A stretch of 64,000 nt of DNA from Aspidiotus rigidus (lineage: Eukaryota > Arthropoda > Insecta > Hemiptera > Diaspididae), in contig JAVHKY010000066.1 in assembly GCA_035079385.1 (NCBI GenBank), forward strand, positions 248,001-312,000, read 5' to 3'. A program made the position numbers and the translations under genes. This document shows positions 46,501 to 55,484 of this stretch, in pieces (within the stretch, counting starts at the first letter, position 1; the number at the start of each line of letters is the position of its first letter). The notes under the pieces are model-generated. The model was given only the letters and a program-made list of their open reading frames with translations. It had not been told where the DNA came from and did not search any database.

Positions 46501-47392
46501 TATGCCCCACTCTTTTACAAAAAAAACATGTGGGTTTGGAGCCCCCTTCAGGACGAGAGCGACCATTTTCCATTTTGCTACCTGTAGTAAAAACCTTAGC
46601 TCTGAAATTTGATTTTCCTTGCGTTTGTTGATCCTTGTATTTGAAACAAGACCTTATATCGTGATTTGATCGTTTACAAAACGTACAAAATTTTCCCTTA
46701 TTAGAATTAGAACCTTGATAATTTGGTTTTGGTGTTTTAACAAATTTTTCACGTCTCATATTAATAGCCATTTCCTCCTCTATAGCTGGATTTAATGCTT
46801 CATTAAGTGATGTGTATCCTTTCCAACGTAAAAACTTCGAAATTTCAGGTGCAGAGTGAAATGTGAAACGACTCAGTGCAATTTGTTTTATGTTTTCAAT
46901 ACACCCAGGCTTTAGAGCCTTGTCCATAGTGGACAAATTCAGAGCATTCAAGACCTTAGATTCCGCTTCTTCAATTCTCCGGTGATAAGCTACTACTGTT
47001 TCATTAGCATTTTGCCGAAGACTATTCAAATCCTCCAAAAATTGCGAATAATGTCTTTTTGTTCGATATAGCTGATTTAATTTTTCCCTTAATTCTTTCC
47101 AAGTCTTAAAAGTAAAATGAAGCAATTGCGACTTGGCGGGGTCCTCAATTTTAGATAAGATAACGTACAGAAGAGCCCTTTTCTGATTCGAATTTGCTAG
47201 CTTCATAGCCGAATTACAATTAATTATAAAATTGTTCAATTCTGTTCTAACTCCTGAAAAAGATTTGGGGATTAGGGAAGATAAAAATTGAAGTTTATAA
47301 TCGTTTCCCTCCTCTGCTTGTTCATTTTCTTCATTTTGAGAGGTTTCCTCGTCAACTTCCCAAAATTCATCTAATTCAAGGATTGGATCCAT
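40514..47392 (-). CDS. Gag-protease-RT-RNaseH-integrase-Env polyprotein, minus arm (2292 aa)
   Basis: Mirror copy of the plus-arm frame at 47876-54754, with the ATG at 47392 and no internal stop or shift. It differs from the plus arm at two residues: Pro instead of Gln at 1393 (integrase, between the first two catalytic Asp) and Glu instead of Asp at 1532 (after the integrase core). Domain order and motifs are as described for the plus arm. The near identity implies a very recent origin or ongoing homogenisation. Confidence 0.9.
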   Translation of the reverse strand: MDPILELDEFWEVDEETSQNEENEQAEEGNDYKLQFLSSLIPKSFSGVRTELNNFIINCNSAMKLANSNQKRALLYVILSKIEDPAKSQLLHFTFKTWKELREKLNQLYRTKRHYSQFLEDLNSLRQNANETVVAYHRRIEEAESKVLNALNLSTMDKALKPGCIENIKQIALSRFTFHSAPEISKFLRWKGYTSLNEALNPAIEEEMAINMRREKFVKTPKPNYQGSNSNKGKFCTFCKRSNHDIRSCFKYKDQQTQGKSNFRAKVFTTGSKMENGRSRPEGGSKPTCFFCKRVGHIASQCELKKEKDAKNRDSRNFRTNQPHSPPGNRNNTLSRPGSSGNYLSSTGIYALDTLSRKALIYVELFTDEAISGKLNLLLDAGAAVTVIKGNRLKPRTWFWSDESLEMVGVDGKNPIKTLGSANVCFTFKPQGEIKHKVQLLKEEHGVPVDGLLGIDFFDKWARFINFETKELILKGCKYGIPFHRLDEFEERKKFMEPIRSNQLWISQIYVAPRSETLVDIEVENPEIGEGIIPGLQLKENIFLSRAVTRVEDTGYAKATLLNLSKNEYLYETALIKLEEFPQEPTTILLTQPSQDQAPSKEERYEQLKENLDLSHLNAEEKQVIQSICLKFQDIFHLKGDKLTFSTIAKHEIRLKDETPINIKNYRQPHALKGEIKKQVDQMLEDGIIRPSMSPWNAPLWIVPKKGVDKEGNKKWRLVVDYRRLNEVTIGQSYPLPQINEILEDLGSAKYFTCLDLASGYHQLKMEEKDIEKTAFSTMGGHWEFLRIPFGLTGAPSTFMRAMHACLSGLTPDRAMVYLDDIIIHAPDLVTHQEKLLSVFKRLRHYNLKLQPEKCEFLKREVQYLGHVVNEFGVLPDPGKIAVVSEYPAPSKVKELQAFLGFVGYYRRFIKNFSEIARPLTKLLRKGETFEWGEAQEKAFNELKNLLISDLILKFPDFSKEFILTCDASNASIGAVLSQGTPPNDLPIAYASRVLNKAELNYSVTEKELLAVIFGTKHFRSYLFGKKFVIYTDHRPLIWLSKVKEGGNSRLLRWRLKLEEYQFDILYRPGKSNQVADALSRIPNPIATPVHQFTILLGQIHDYKGMLRENIASKEEIKVNIINDSVFTKKSIILFSATRPNDVELREFLNKTRKYGLTKFPVMLTGQAHHTRRKDYNLILCAYKEDYYDSGKYEDIFSSLQVAKNVAERKGLKEIFIEKLGDVHERINLEKFKVIIHYLFKDTNIKPTICLNQKIQVKEEEKENLLNLNHSTPEAGHCGFWRTYNKMKDLYIWDDLKGDITAYIKKCHQCQVNKVNRNPIRSPLEITTTSTRPFEKIFIDLVGPLPITERGNRFIFTLQDDLSRFSYAIPINSGEALVVAEELNKFISIFGIPEKVQSDNGTNFASEVIKALMRIYKIRHIFTSLYWPRSNGALERWHSSLKDYLKHFTRSTQDNWDEYVFHAVFCYNSHVHASTKKTPYELVFGHPARVPSSITTNPTFQYTYDDYHSQLKLRLTNSHRLARENLIKSKEESKERYDRRLNPHDFQEGDLVYIKNKSHQVGRARKMDPEYIGPYRILKVNDNHTVKVKVGRKHNPYHFDMLRPCTDANIAADERTQPLTRRNATRMNLGLIPILLLILVNSPIVQAGNVKNAIFPITHKSGIYFENLGRAKLTNSIWNFITFRDMDLYRQRHEFLDQSMKTVNDLCHQMQIKNRTQSYECYKRSSFISTYRIKLEEGYENIQNLVHHSLKRSKRFLDYGLIPQLSTIQKWLTGTPDSDDHRRYDSSIEKVLGDTENIRELVREQFHIIKSSILDFNTTLATLQNNEQALKNNFLVIGNFMEQTEQNLNMTVLRELFIENELILTSMLQQAIEEYDTLTTGILFAKKGILHPSIIKPSELSRELSLVQLPNDKTFPFAVDPLSIHTFIDLCKIDIIFTDQNRLVFTIHIPLAQNQDFDLFKILPFPVSMKDSPLVHRFIQPSNDYFIINKVRTKRAVLKDLSVCSEILEGTFLCHLTILEYTNPENNCETMLFLNKNATIPFTCDVKTIFSEMSVWYPLMGNRWLFSLTKGETISIECVNREKILDLYAVGTGLLFLEDNCRVYTSNGLIMSTTKYNHTYTHYVPLTDIELIPNTNTFNFTRGKLQPIRVTDLNSKELKVLAHKIDDYEKILDLRTGHERLQEQTSWLGYTIGLSLLGVGIYWLLKCCPIVAWSLSSLLPFLGCCFGSRPSTQVEQAHELLRLNSPVVEQVLEVLHGNSPARNEEVPQHQESPTPSTSGRPYRLRTRAVKIA

Positions 47393-47429
47393 ATTTGCGC
47401 AAAATGTCCTTAACAGACCTCAAATTCTC

Positions 47430-47432
<3 letters not shown>

Positions 47433-47475
<43 letters not shown>

Positions 47476-47835
47476 CCTGTCTCCACCGTGAATAAGGCTA
47501 AGTCGTAAAATCACTTTCAGTTTCACAAGTAGGAGCATTTGTAGTTCAAGACCAGTTAATAGGTCAGTGGAACACGGAATATGTTGCACCCTATCTCTCT
47601 TGTCAGAGTACATTCACCTCACCTATATAGGTAGTGGTAGTTTTATTGTGTTCTTTCTTGAATAGTTATCGAATAGAGTTTGGAGCAGTTGTTGTTCTGA
47701 AATAAAGTTTTTCTTTATCTCTTCTTGGAAAAGAGTGAATTGGAGAGGTCGATTACCCCTTCCGTTTACGGGATTGTCCCGGTTGTGTTTTACTCTATTC
47801 GATTTCATTAAAGCAAAAAAAAAAAAAAAAAAAAA
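47433..47835. other. Centre of the palindrome: T43, 339-bp unique spacer, A21
   Basis: The arms meet inside homopolymers (T 47433-47475, A 47815-47835). The spacer 47476-47814 is not self-complementary overall. On the plus strand it ends CATTAAAGC then poly(A), and contains an AATAAA-like GAAATAAAG near 47699. It may be a retroposed transcript end, or remaining 5' leader of the minus-arm copy. No primer-binding site was recognised. Short frames here are not annotated. Confidence 0.6.
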
Positions 47836-47875
47836 TTGGAGAATTTGAGGTCTGTTAAGGACATTTTGCGCAAAT

Positions 47876-50800
47876 ATGGATCCAATCCTTGAATTAGATG
47901 AATTTTGGGAAGTTGACGAGGAAACCTCTCAAAATGAAGAAAATGAACAAGCAGAGGAGGGAAACGATTATAAACTTCAATTTTTATCTTCCCTAATCCC
48001 CAAATCTTTTTCAGGAGTTAGAACAGAATTGAACAATTTTATAATTAATTGTAATTCGGCTATGAAGCTAGCAAATTCGAATCAGAAAAGGGCTCTTCTG
48101 TACGTTATCTTATCTAAAATTGAGGACCCCGCCAAGTCGCAATTGCTTCATTTTACTTTTAAGACTTGGAAAGAATTAAGGGAAAAATTAAATCAGCTAT
48201 ATCGAACAAAAAGACATTATTCGCAATTTTTGGAGGATTTGAATAGTCTTCGGCAAAATGCTAATGAAACAGTAGTAGCTTATCACCGGAGAATTGAAGA
48301 AGCGGAATCTAAGGTCTTGAATGCTCTGAATTTGTCCACTATGGACAAGGCTCTAAAGCCTGGGTGTATTGAAAACATAAAACAAATTGCACTGAGTCGT
48401 TTCACATTTCACTCTGCACCTGAAATTTCGAAGTTTTTACGTTGGAAAGGATACACATCACTTAATGAAGCATTAAATCCAGCTATAGAGGAGGAAATGG
48501 CTATTAATATGAGACGTGAAAAATTTGTTAAAACACCAAAACCAAATTATCAAGGTTCTAATTCTAATAAGGGAAAATTTTGTACGTTTTGTAAACGATC
48601 AAATCACGATATAAGGTCTTGTTTCAAATACAAGGATCAACAAACGCAAGGAAAATCAAATTTCAGAGCTAAGGTTTTTACTACAGGTAGCAAAATGGAA
48701 AATGGTCGCTCTCGTCCTGAAGGGGGCTCCAAACCCACATGTTTTTTTTGTAAAAGAGTGGGGCATATAGCATCTCAATGTGAGTTAAAGAAGGAGAAGG
48801 ACGCAAAAAATAGGGACTCACGAAATTTTAGAACAAATCAGCCACATTCTCCCCCTGGTAACAGAAATAATACGCTTTCACGACCGGGATCTTCTGGAAA
48901 TTATTTAAGTTCGACTGGGATTTATGCTTTGGATACCCTGTCAAGGAAGGCACTCATCTATGTAGAATTATTTACAGACGAAGCCATCTCAGGAAAATTA
49001 AATCTCCTACTAGACGCTGGGGCTGCGGTGACAGTCATTAAGGGGAATAGGTTAAAACCCCGAACTTGGTTTTGGTCAGATGAAAGTTTAGAGATGGTAG
49101 GAGTTGATGGAAAAAATCCAATAAAAACTTTGGGATCGGCTAACGTCTGTTTTACATTTAAACCACAAGGAGAAATTAAACACAAGGTTCAATTATTAAA
49201 AGAGGAGCATGGAGTCCCTGTTGATGGTCTCCTTGGTATCGATTTCTTCGATAAATGGGCAAGGTTTATTAATTTTGAGACAAAAGAATTAATTTTGAAG
49301 GGATGTAAGTACGGGATACCCTTCCATAGACTTGATGAGTTTGAAGAAAGGAAAAAATTTATGGAACCCATTCGAAGTAATCAGTTGTGGATCTCTCAAA
49401 TTTACGTCGCTCCCCGTTCGGAAACTTTAGTTGATATAGAGGTCGAGAACCCAGAAATTGGGGAAGGAATAATTCCAGGATTACAATTAAAAGAAAATAT
49501 CTTTCTTTCTCGAGCGGTAACGCGCGTAGAAGACACGGGTTATGCAAAGGCTACGTTATTAAATTTATCAAAAAACGAATATTTATACGAGACAGCCTTA
49601 ATTAAGTTAGAAGAATTTCCGCAAGAACCCACAACCATTCTCCTAACACAACCTAGCCAGGATCAGGCACCAAGTAAGGAAGAAAGGTATGAGCAGTTGA
49701 AAGAAAATTTAGATTTGTCACATTTGAACGCTGAAGAGAAGCAAGTTATTCAGTCTATCTGCCTTAAATTTCAGGATATCTTTCATCTGAAGGGAGATAA
49801 GTTGACCTTCTCCACCATAGCTAAGCATGAGATTCGATTGAAGGATGAAACTCCAATTAATATAAAAAATTATAGGCAACCTCACGCTTTAAAAGGAGAA
49901 ATTAAAAAACAGGTAGATCAGATGTTAGAAGACGGAATCATTAGACCTAGTATGTCGCCGTGGAACGCCCCTTTGTGGATTGTTCCAAAGAAGGGAGTAG
50001 ATAAAGAAGGAAATAAGAAGTGGAGGTTAGTTGTCGACTATAGACGCCTGAATGAGGTAACTATTGGACAAAGTTACCCCTTACCTCAAATTAACGAAAT
50101 TTTAGAAGATTTAGGTTCGGCAAAGTATTTTACGTGTCTAGATCTAGCCAGTGGTTATCACCAACTAAAAATGGAAGAGAAAGATATTGAAAAAACTGCT
50201 TTTTCTACTATGGGAGGTCACTGGGAATTTTTGAGAATCCCTTTTGGACTCACGGGAGCACCCTCTACATTTATGAGAGCCATGCATGCATGTCTCTCAG
50301 GCCTAACGCCAGATCGAGCCATGGTTTATTTAGATGATATTATTATCCATGCCCCCGATTTAGTCACCCACCAAGAGAAGTTACTATCAGTTTTTAAAAG
50401 GTTGAGACACTACAACTTGAAATTACAACCAGAGAAGTGTGAATTTTTAAAAAGGGAAGTTCAGTATTTGGGTCACGTTGTCAACGAGTTTGGAGTACTC
50501 CCCGACCCAGGAAAAATTGCCGTAGTTAGCGAATATCCTGCACCCTCCAAGGTTAAGGAGTTACAGGCTTTCTTAGGATTTGTGGGATATTATCGACGGT
50601 TTATAAAAAATTTTTCGGAAATTGCAAGACCTCTGACTAAGTTACTGAGGAAGGGTGAAACATTTGAATGGGGCGAAGCTCAGGAAAAAGCATTCAACGA
50701 GTTAAAGAATTTACTTATTAGTGATCTAATATTAAAATTTCCTGATTTTTCTAAAGAATTTATCCTCACTTGCGACGCATCAAACGCAAGTATAGGTGCA

Positions 50801-53800
50801 GTGTTATCACAAGGTACCCCACCAAATGATCTGCCTATAGCTTACGCCAGTCGAGTATTAAATAAGGCAGAATTGAATTATTCGGTTACTGAAAAGGAAC
50901 TCCTAGCAGTCATATTTGGAACAAAACACTTTCGTTCGTATCTTTTCGGTAAAAAATTTGTAATTTACACAGATCATCGCCCCCTCATTTGGTTATCGAA
51001 AGTGAAGGAGGGAGGAAACAGTAGACTCTTACGATGGAGATTGAAGTTAGAAGAGTATCAATTTGATATTTTATACCGTCCCGGGAAATCAAATCAGGTA
51101 GCGGATGCACTCAGTCGCATACCCAATCCGATAGCAACGCCTGTACATCAATTTACAATTCTTTTGGGGCAAATTCACGACTATAAAGGGATGTTACGCG
51201 AAAATATTGCTTCTAAAGAAGAAATCAAAGTAAATATTATTAATGATTCGGTCTTTACGAAAAAATCAATCATCCTATTTTCTGCCACCAGACCAAATGA
51301 TGTAGAATTGAGGGAATTCCTGAATAAAACCAGGAAATATGGGCTAACAAAATTTCCAGTCATGCTCACTGGTCAAGCTCACCACACAAGACGTAAGGAT
51401 TATAATTTAATTTTATGCGCGTATAAGGAAGATTATTATGATTCAGGAAAATATGAGGACATTTTCTCTTCTTTACAAGTAGCAAAAAATGTTGCAGAAA
51501 GGAAAGGTTTGAAGGAAATATTCATTGAAAAATTAGGAGATGTCCATGAACGAATTAATCTCGAGAAATTTAAGGTTATCATTCACTACCTCTTTAAGGA
51601 CACAAATATCAAGCCAACAATTTGCTTAAATCAGAAAATTCAGGTGAAAGAAGAGGAAAAGGAAAATTTGCTAAATTTGAATCACAGCACACCTGAAGCA
51701 GGCCACTGCGGATTTTGGAGAACTTACAATAAAATGAAAGATCTGTACATTTGGGATGATCTCAAAGGAGATATTACTGCCTATATTAAAAAATGTCACC
51801 AGTGTCAAGTAAACAAGGTAAATAGAAATCCCATTAGAAGTCCGTTAGAAATAACTACAACTAGCACTCGTCCCTTTGAGAAAATCTTCATTGATTTAGT
51901 AGGCCCATTGCCCATCACTGAACGCGGAAATAGATTTATCTTCACTCTCCAAGACGACCTGAGTCGTTTTTCTTACGCAATACCTATTAATTCAGGGGAA
52001 GCCCTCGTCGTTGCCGAAGAATTAAACAAATTTATCTCTATTTTCGGTATCCAAGAAAAGGTGCAAAGTGATAACGGGACCAATTTTGCCTCTGAGGTTA
52101 TAAAAGCCTTAATGAGAATTTACAAAATTCGACATATTTTCACTTCCTTGTATTGGCCTCGTAGCAATGGCGCGCTTGAACGCTGGCATTCGTCGTTGAA
52201 GGATTATTTAAAGCATTTTACAAGATCTACTCAGGATAATTGGGATGAATATGTATTTCATGCAGTATTTTGTTACAATAGCCATGTCCATGCCTCAACC
52301 AAGAAAACGCCATACGAACTCGTCTTTGGCCACCCAGCTCGTGTGCCTAGCTCTATAACAACGAACCCCACGTTTCAATATACATATGATGACTATCACA
52401 GTCAATTAAAACTTCGTCTCACCAATAGTCATAGGCTTGCCAGGGAAAACCTTATAAAAAGTAAGGAAGATTCAAAAGAGAGGTATGATCGTAGACTAAA
52501 CCCTCATGATTTCCAGGAAGGCGACTTAGTATATATCAAAAATAAGTCTCATCAGGTTGGGCGCGCGAGGAAAATGGATCCAGAATATATAGGTCCTTAT
52601 AGAATTCTCAAGGTGAATGACAATCATACTGTTAAGGTTAAGGTAGGTCGGAAACACAACCCCTACCATTTTGATATGTTGAGACCATGTACTGATGCGA
52701 ATATAGCCGCAGATGAACGTACTCAACCTCTTACAAGGAGAAATGCAACTCGAATGAACTTAGGTCTCATTCCCATTCTTCTCTTAATTCTTGTAAACTC
52801 ACCAATTGTACAGGCAGGCAACGTAAAGAACGCTATTTTTCCAATAACTCATAAGTCAGGCATATATTTTGAGAATCTAGGCAGAGCAAAATTAACCAAT
52901 TCCATCTGGAATTTTATTACCTTTCGGGATATGGATTTGTACAGGCAACGCCATGAGTTTCTAGATCAATCAATGAAAACGGTAAATGACCTTTGTCATC
53001 AAATGCAAATAAAAAATCGGACGCAGAGTTATGAATGTTATAAGCGATCCTCGTTTATTAGCACCTATAGAATTAAGTTAGAAGAAGGATATGAAAATAT
53101 ACAAAATTTAGTTCATCACTCTCTAAAACGAAGCAAAAGATTCCTTGACTATGGCCTTATTCCACAACTTTCAACAATTCAAAAATGGCTCACGGGTACA
53201 CCTGATTCTGATGATCATAGACGTTACGATTCTTCAATAGAGAAGGTCTTAGGAGACACGGAAAATATAAGAGAGTTGGTTCGGGAGCAGTTTCACATTA
53301 TAAAAAGTAGTATCCTCGATTTCAACACAACACTAGCTACTTTGCAGAATAATGAGCAAGCTCTAAAAAATAATTTTCTGGTCATAGGGAATTTTATGGA
53401 ACAAACCGAGCAAAATTTAAACATGACCGTTTTGAGAGAATTATTCATCGAGAATGAATTAATTTTAACTTCAATGTTACAACAAGCTATAGAAGAGTAT
53501 GACACGCTTACTACGGGCATACTCTTTGCGAAAAAAGGGATTTTACACCCTAGTATCATAAAGCCTTCAGAACTCAGTAGAGAGTTAAGTCTGGTACAAT
53601 TACCAAATGATAAAACATTTCCATTCGCAGTCGATCCGCTTTCAATTCATACATTCATTGATCTCTGTAAAATAGATATAATTTTTACTGATCAAAATCG
53701 CCTAGTTTTCACCATACACATTCCCTTAGCACAAAATCAGGATTTTGATCTTTTCAAAATCTTACCATTTCCAGTAAGCATGAAAGATTCCCCTCTAGTT

Positions 53801-54754
53801 CATCGATTCATTCAACCTTCCAACGATTACTTTATTATAAATAAGGTACGAACTAAGAGAGCGGTGTTAAAAGATCTGAGTGTGTGCAGCGAAATTTTGG
53901 AAGGAACATTTCTCTGCCATTTAACGATCTTAGAATATACAAATCCAGAAAACAATTGCGAAACAATGTTGTTTTTAAATAAAAATGCAACTATCCCTTT
54001 CACTTGCGATGTTAAAACTATATTTTCAGAAATGTCAGTATGGTATCCTCTTATGGGAAATCGGTGGCTTTTTAGCCTAACAAAAGGCGAAACAATTTCA
54101 ATCGAATGCGTTAACAGGGAAAAAATATTGGATTTATATGCTGTAGGCACGGGTTTACTCTTTTTAGAAGATAACTGTCGAGTCTATACTTCAAATGGAT
54201 TAATAATGTCTACCACAAAGTACAATCACACATATACCCATTACGTACCACTAACAGATATCGAATTAATTCCCAATACCAATACGTTCAATTTCACGCG
54301 AGGAAAACTCCAACCTATTAGAGTAACAGATTTAAATTCTAAAGAGTTAAAAGTCTTAGCGCATAAGATTGATGATTACGAAAAAATACTAGATTTACGC
54401 ACCGGTCACGAACGATTGCAAGAACAAACGTCGTGGCTTGGATATACTATTGGGTTGTCTCTTCTTGGAGTAGGAATCTATTGGCTATTAAAATGTTGCC
54501 CAATAGTAGCGTGGTCCTTAAGTTCTCTCCTTCCATTTCTTGGCTGTTGTTTTGGGTCGCGTCCGTCAACGCAAGTAGAACAAGCCCACGAATTACTTCG
54601 CCTAAATTCCCCAGTAGTGGAACAGGTCTTAGAAGTACTTCATGGAAATTCTCCCGCCAGAAATGAAGAAGTCCCTCAACATCAGGAGTCTCCAACACCG
54701 TCAACTTCAGGACGTCCGTATCGTTTGCGGACAAGAGCAGTTAAAATAGCGTAG
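47876..54754 (+). CDS. Gag-protease-RT-RNaseH-integrase-Env polyprotein, plus arm (2292 aa)
   Basis: A single uninterrupted frame from the ATG at 47876. Gag ends in two CCHC knuckles (Cys236-Cys249, Cys289-Cys302). The protease motif is LLLDAGA with Asp380 and Ala where Thr or Ser is usual. RT has YLDD at 818-821; RNase H begins at CDAS (Asp967). Integrase has His1270, His1277, Cys1307, Cys1310, then Asp1340, Asp1399, Glu1435, and a GPYRIL C-terminal module. Env begins at Met1627 with a hydrophobic signal, has a furin-type RSKR at 1752-1755, a fusion-protein-like WLTGTPDSDD region after it, and a membrane segment at about 2189-2226. This matches insect errantiviruses (gypsy class with F-like Env). 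Env is normally made from a spliced RNA; here it is in frame with Pol. Confidence 0.9.
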   Translation: MDPILELDEFWEVDEETSQNEENEQAEEGNDYKLQFLSSLIPKSFSGVRTELNNFIINCNSAMKLANSNQKRALLYVILSKIEDPAKSQLLHFTFKTWKELREKLNQLYRTKRHYSQFLEDLNSLRQNANETVVAYHRRIEEAESKVLNALNLSTMDKALKPGCIENIKQIALSRFTFHSAPEISKFLRWKGYTSLNEALNPAIEEEMAINMRREKFVKTPKPNYQGSNSNKGKFCTFCKRSNHDIRSCFKYKDQQTQGKSNFRAKVFTTGSKMENGRSRPEGGSKPTCFFCKRVGHIASQCELKKEKDAKNRDSRNFRTNQPHSPPGNRNNTLSRPGSSGNYLSSTGIYALDTLSRKALIYVELFTDEAISGKLNLLLDAGAAVTVIKGNRLKPRTWFWSDESLEMVGVDGKNPIKTLGSANVCFTFKPQGEIKHKVQLLKEEHGVPVDGLLGIDFFDKWARFINFETKELILKGCKYGIPFHRLDEFEERKKFMEPIRSNQLWISQIYVAPRSETLVDIEVENPEIGEGIIPGLQLKENIFLSRAVTRVEDTGYAKATLLNLSKNEYLYETALIKLEEFPQEPTTILLTQPSQDQAPSKEERYEQLKENLDLSHLNAEEKQVIQSICLKFQDIFHLKGDKLTFSTIAKHEIRLKDETPINIKNYRQPHALKGEIKKQVDQMLEDGIIRPSMSPWNAPLWIVPKKGVDKEGNKKWRLVVDYRRLNEVTIGQSYPLPQINEILEDLGSAKYFTCLDLASGYHQLKMEEKDIEKTAFSTMGGHWEFLRIPFGLTGAPSTFMRAMHACLSGLTPDRAMVYLDDIIIHAPDLVTHQEKLLSVFKRLRHYNLKLQPEKCEFLKREVQYLGHVVNEFGVLPDPGKIAVVSEYPAPSKVKELQAFLGFVGYYRRFIKNFSEIARPLTKLLRKGETFEWGEAQEKAFNELKNLLISDLILKFPDFSKEFILTCDASNASIGAVLSQGTPPNDLPIAYASRVLNKAELNYSVTEKELLAVIFGTKHFRSYLFGKKFVIYTDHRPLIWLSKVKEGGNSRLLRWRLKLEEYQFDILYRPGKSNQVADALSRIPNPIATPVHQFTILLGQIHDYKGMLRENIASKEEIKVNIINDSVFTKKSIILFSATRPNDVELREFLNKTRKYGLTKFPVMLTGQAHHTRRKDYNLILCAYKEDYYDSGKYEDIFSSLQVAKNVAERKGLKEIFIEKLGDVHERINLEKFKVIIHYLFKDTNIKPTICLNQKIQVKEEEKENLLNLNHSTPEAGHCGFWRTYNKMKDLYIWDDLKGDITAYIKKCHQCQVNKVNRNPIRSPLEITTTSTRPFEKIFIDLVGPLPITERGNRFIFTLQDDLSRFSYAIPINSGEALVVAEELNKFISIFGIQEKVQSDNGTNFASEVIKALMRIYKIRHIFTSLYWPRSNGALERWHSSLKDYLKHFTRSTQDNWDEYVFHAVFCYNSHVHASTKKTPYELVFGHPARVPSSITTNPTFQYTYDDYHSQLKLRLTNSHRLARENLIKSKEDSKERYDRRLNPHDFQEGDLVYIKNKSHQVGRARKMDPEYIGPYRILKVNDNHTVKVKVGRKHNPYHFDMLRPCTDANIAADERTQPLTRRNATRMNLGLIPILLLILVNSPIVQAGNVKNAIFPITHKSGIYFENLGRAKLTNSIWNFITFRDMDLYRQRHEFLDQSMKTVNDLCHQMQIKNRTQSYECYKRSSFISTYRIKLEEGYENIQNLVHHSLKRSKRFLDYGLIPQLSTIQKWLTGTPDSDDHRRYDSSIEKVLGDTENIRELVREQFHIIKSSILDFNTTLATLQNNEQALKNNFLVIGNFMEQTEQNLNMTVLRELFIENELILTSMLQQAIEEYDTLTTGILFAKKGILHPSIIKPSELSRELSLVQLPNDKTFPFAVDPLSIHTFIDLCKIDIIFTDQNRLVFTIHIPLAQNQDFDLFKILPFPVSMKDSPLVHRFIQPSNDYFIINKVRTKRAVLKDLSVCSEILEGTFLCHLTILEYTNPENNCETMLFLNKNATIPFTCDVKTIFSEMSVWYPLMGNRWLFSLTKGETISIECVNREKILDLYAVGTGLLFLEDNCRVYTSNGLIMSTTKYNHTYTHYVPLTDIELIPNTNTFNFTRGKLQPIRVTDLNSKELKVLAHKIDDYEKILDLRTGHERLQEQTSWLGYTIGLSLLGVGIYWLLKCCPIVAWSLSSLLPFLGCCFGSRPSTQVEQAHELLRLNSPVVEQVLEVLHGNSPARNEEVPQHQESPTPSTSGRPYRLRTRAVKIA

Positions 54755-54881
54755 AATCGCGTTTTGAACAATGTTATATATACATATATATTATTCCCCG
54801 TTTGTCTATCCATATATCTAATTCTAATCCTAAGAAACCCACTCCTTATTCCTAATTCTACTTATAACTTATGTGCATAGA

Positions 54882-55484
54882 ATGCCGGCAACGTTAGAAG
54901 AACTCGTCGTTAGCATATTCGCCCTTCGCGAATATTTGAAATATTGCTTGGTGAAGAAACCTAAATGGGGACTCTGCACATTTATCAACCTCCCCAAACC
55001 AGAGGACGAAGGCACCGAATTTCGCTTATACCACATACGCTACATCATCGAGCGACTCCTCAATCGAGTAATATATCTACCGCAAATTAATATAACTCGC
55101 CAATCGAACAACCAGGTCCTGATTTTCACCGCTGATTCTGTCAAATGTCCGCGAATCTACGACGAACAATTGGAGTTATTAGAGGCACTGCATCTCTTAT
55201 ACCGAAGCAACCTAACGGTACCTCTGATTACGAACATCCGAGACCGATGGTACGTAGAAGTCACTTCGTTCGTGACTCACTTCCAGTCAAGTTACGGCAA
55301 CAGGATTGTATGCGTCCAACGCAACAATGCCTGGAATAGACTCGAGTTTCAATGTATCAAACGAGAGAAAAAACTACTGCCCGGCGTTTATTACACCCAA
55401 ATCACAATACCAGACGATCCATGTGGTGATCTGTTACCGTCTGACGACGACGATGAACCTGAATATATTCCTTTACCCTTCTAA
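54882..55484 (+). CDS. Accessory ORF of the provirus, plus arm (200 aa, unknown)
   Basis: It lies 127 bp after the env stop and 331 bp before the LTR. A GTG nine bases upstream is in frame, but the ATG at 54882 (MPATLEELVVS) is the likely start. The protein has no signal peptide or membrane segment. It is mixed alpha/beta in character, with several aromatic and basic residues (KYCLVKKPKWGLC, RIVCVQRNNAW), and ends in an acidic tail (DLLPSDDDDEPEYIPLPF). I recognise no family. It would need a spliced or 3' co-terminal transcript. Its intact state in both arms and its position suggest a real accessory gene; a regulatory or defence-countering role is speculation. Confidence 0.75.
   Translation: MPATLEELVVSIFALREYLKYCLVKKPKWGLCTFINLPKPEDEGTEFRLYHIRYIIERLLNRVIYLPQINITRQSNNQVLIFTADSVKCPRIYDEQLELLEALHLLYRSNLTVPLITNIRDRWYVEVTSFVTHFQSSYGNRIVCVQRNNAWNRLEFQCIKREKKLLPGVYYTQITIPDDPCGDLLPSDDDDEPEYIPLPF

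Noticed and set aside
47410..47613. Minus-strand frame with a poly-lysine run at the palindrome centre
   Set aside because: The lysine run is the T43 homopolymer; no coding evidence.
54873..54881. GTG start for the accessory ORF
   Set aside because: Eukaryotic initiation at the ATG nine bases downstream is far more likely.
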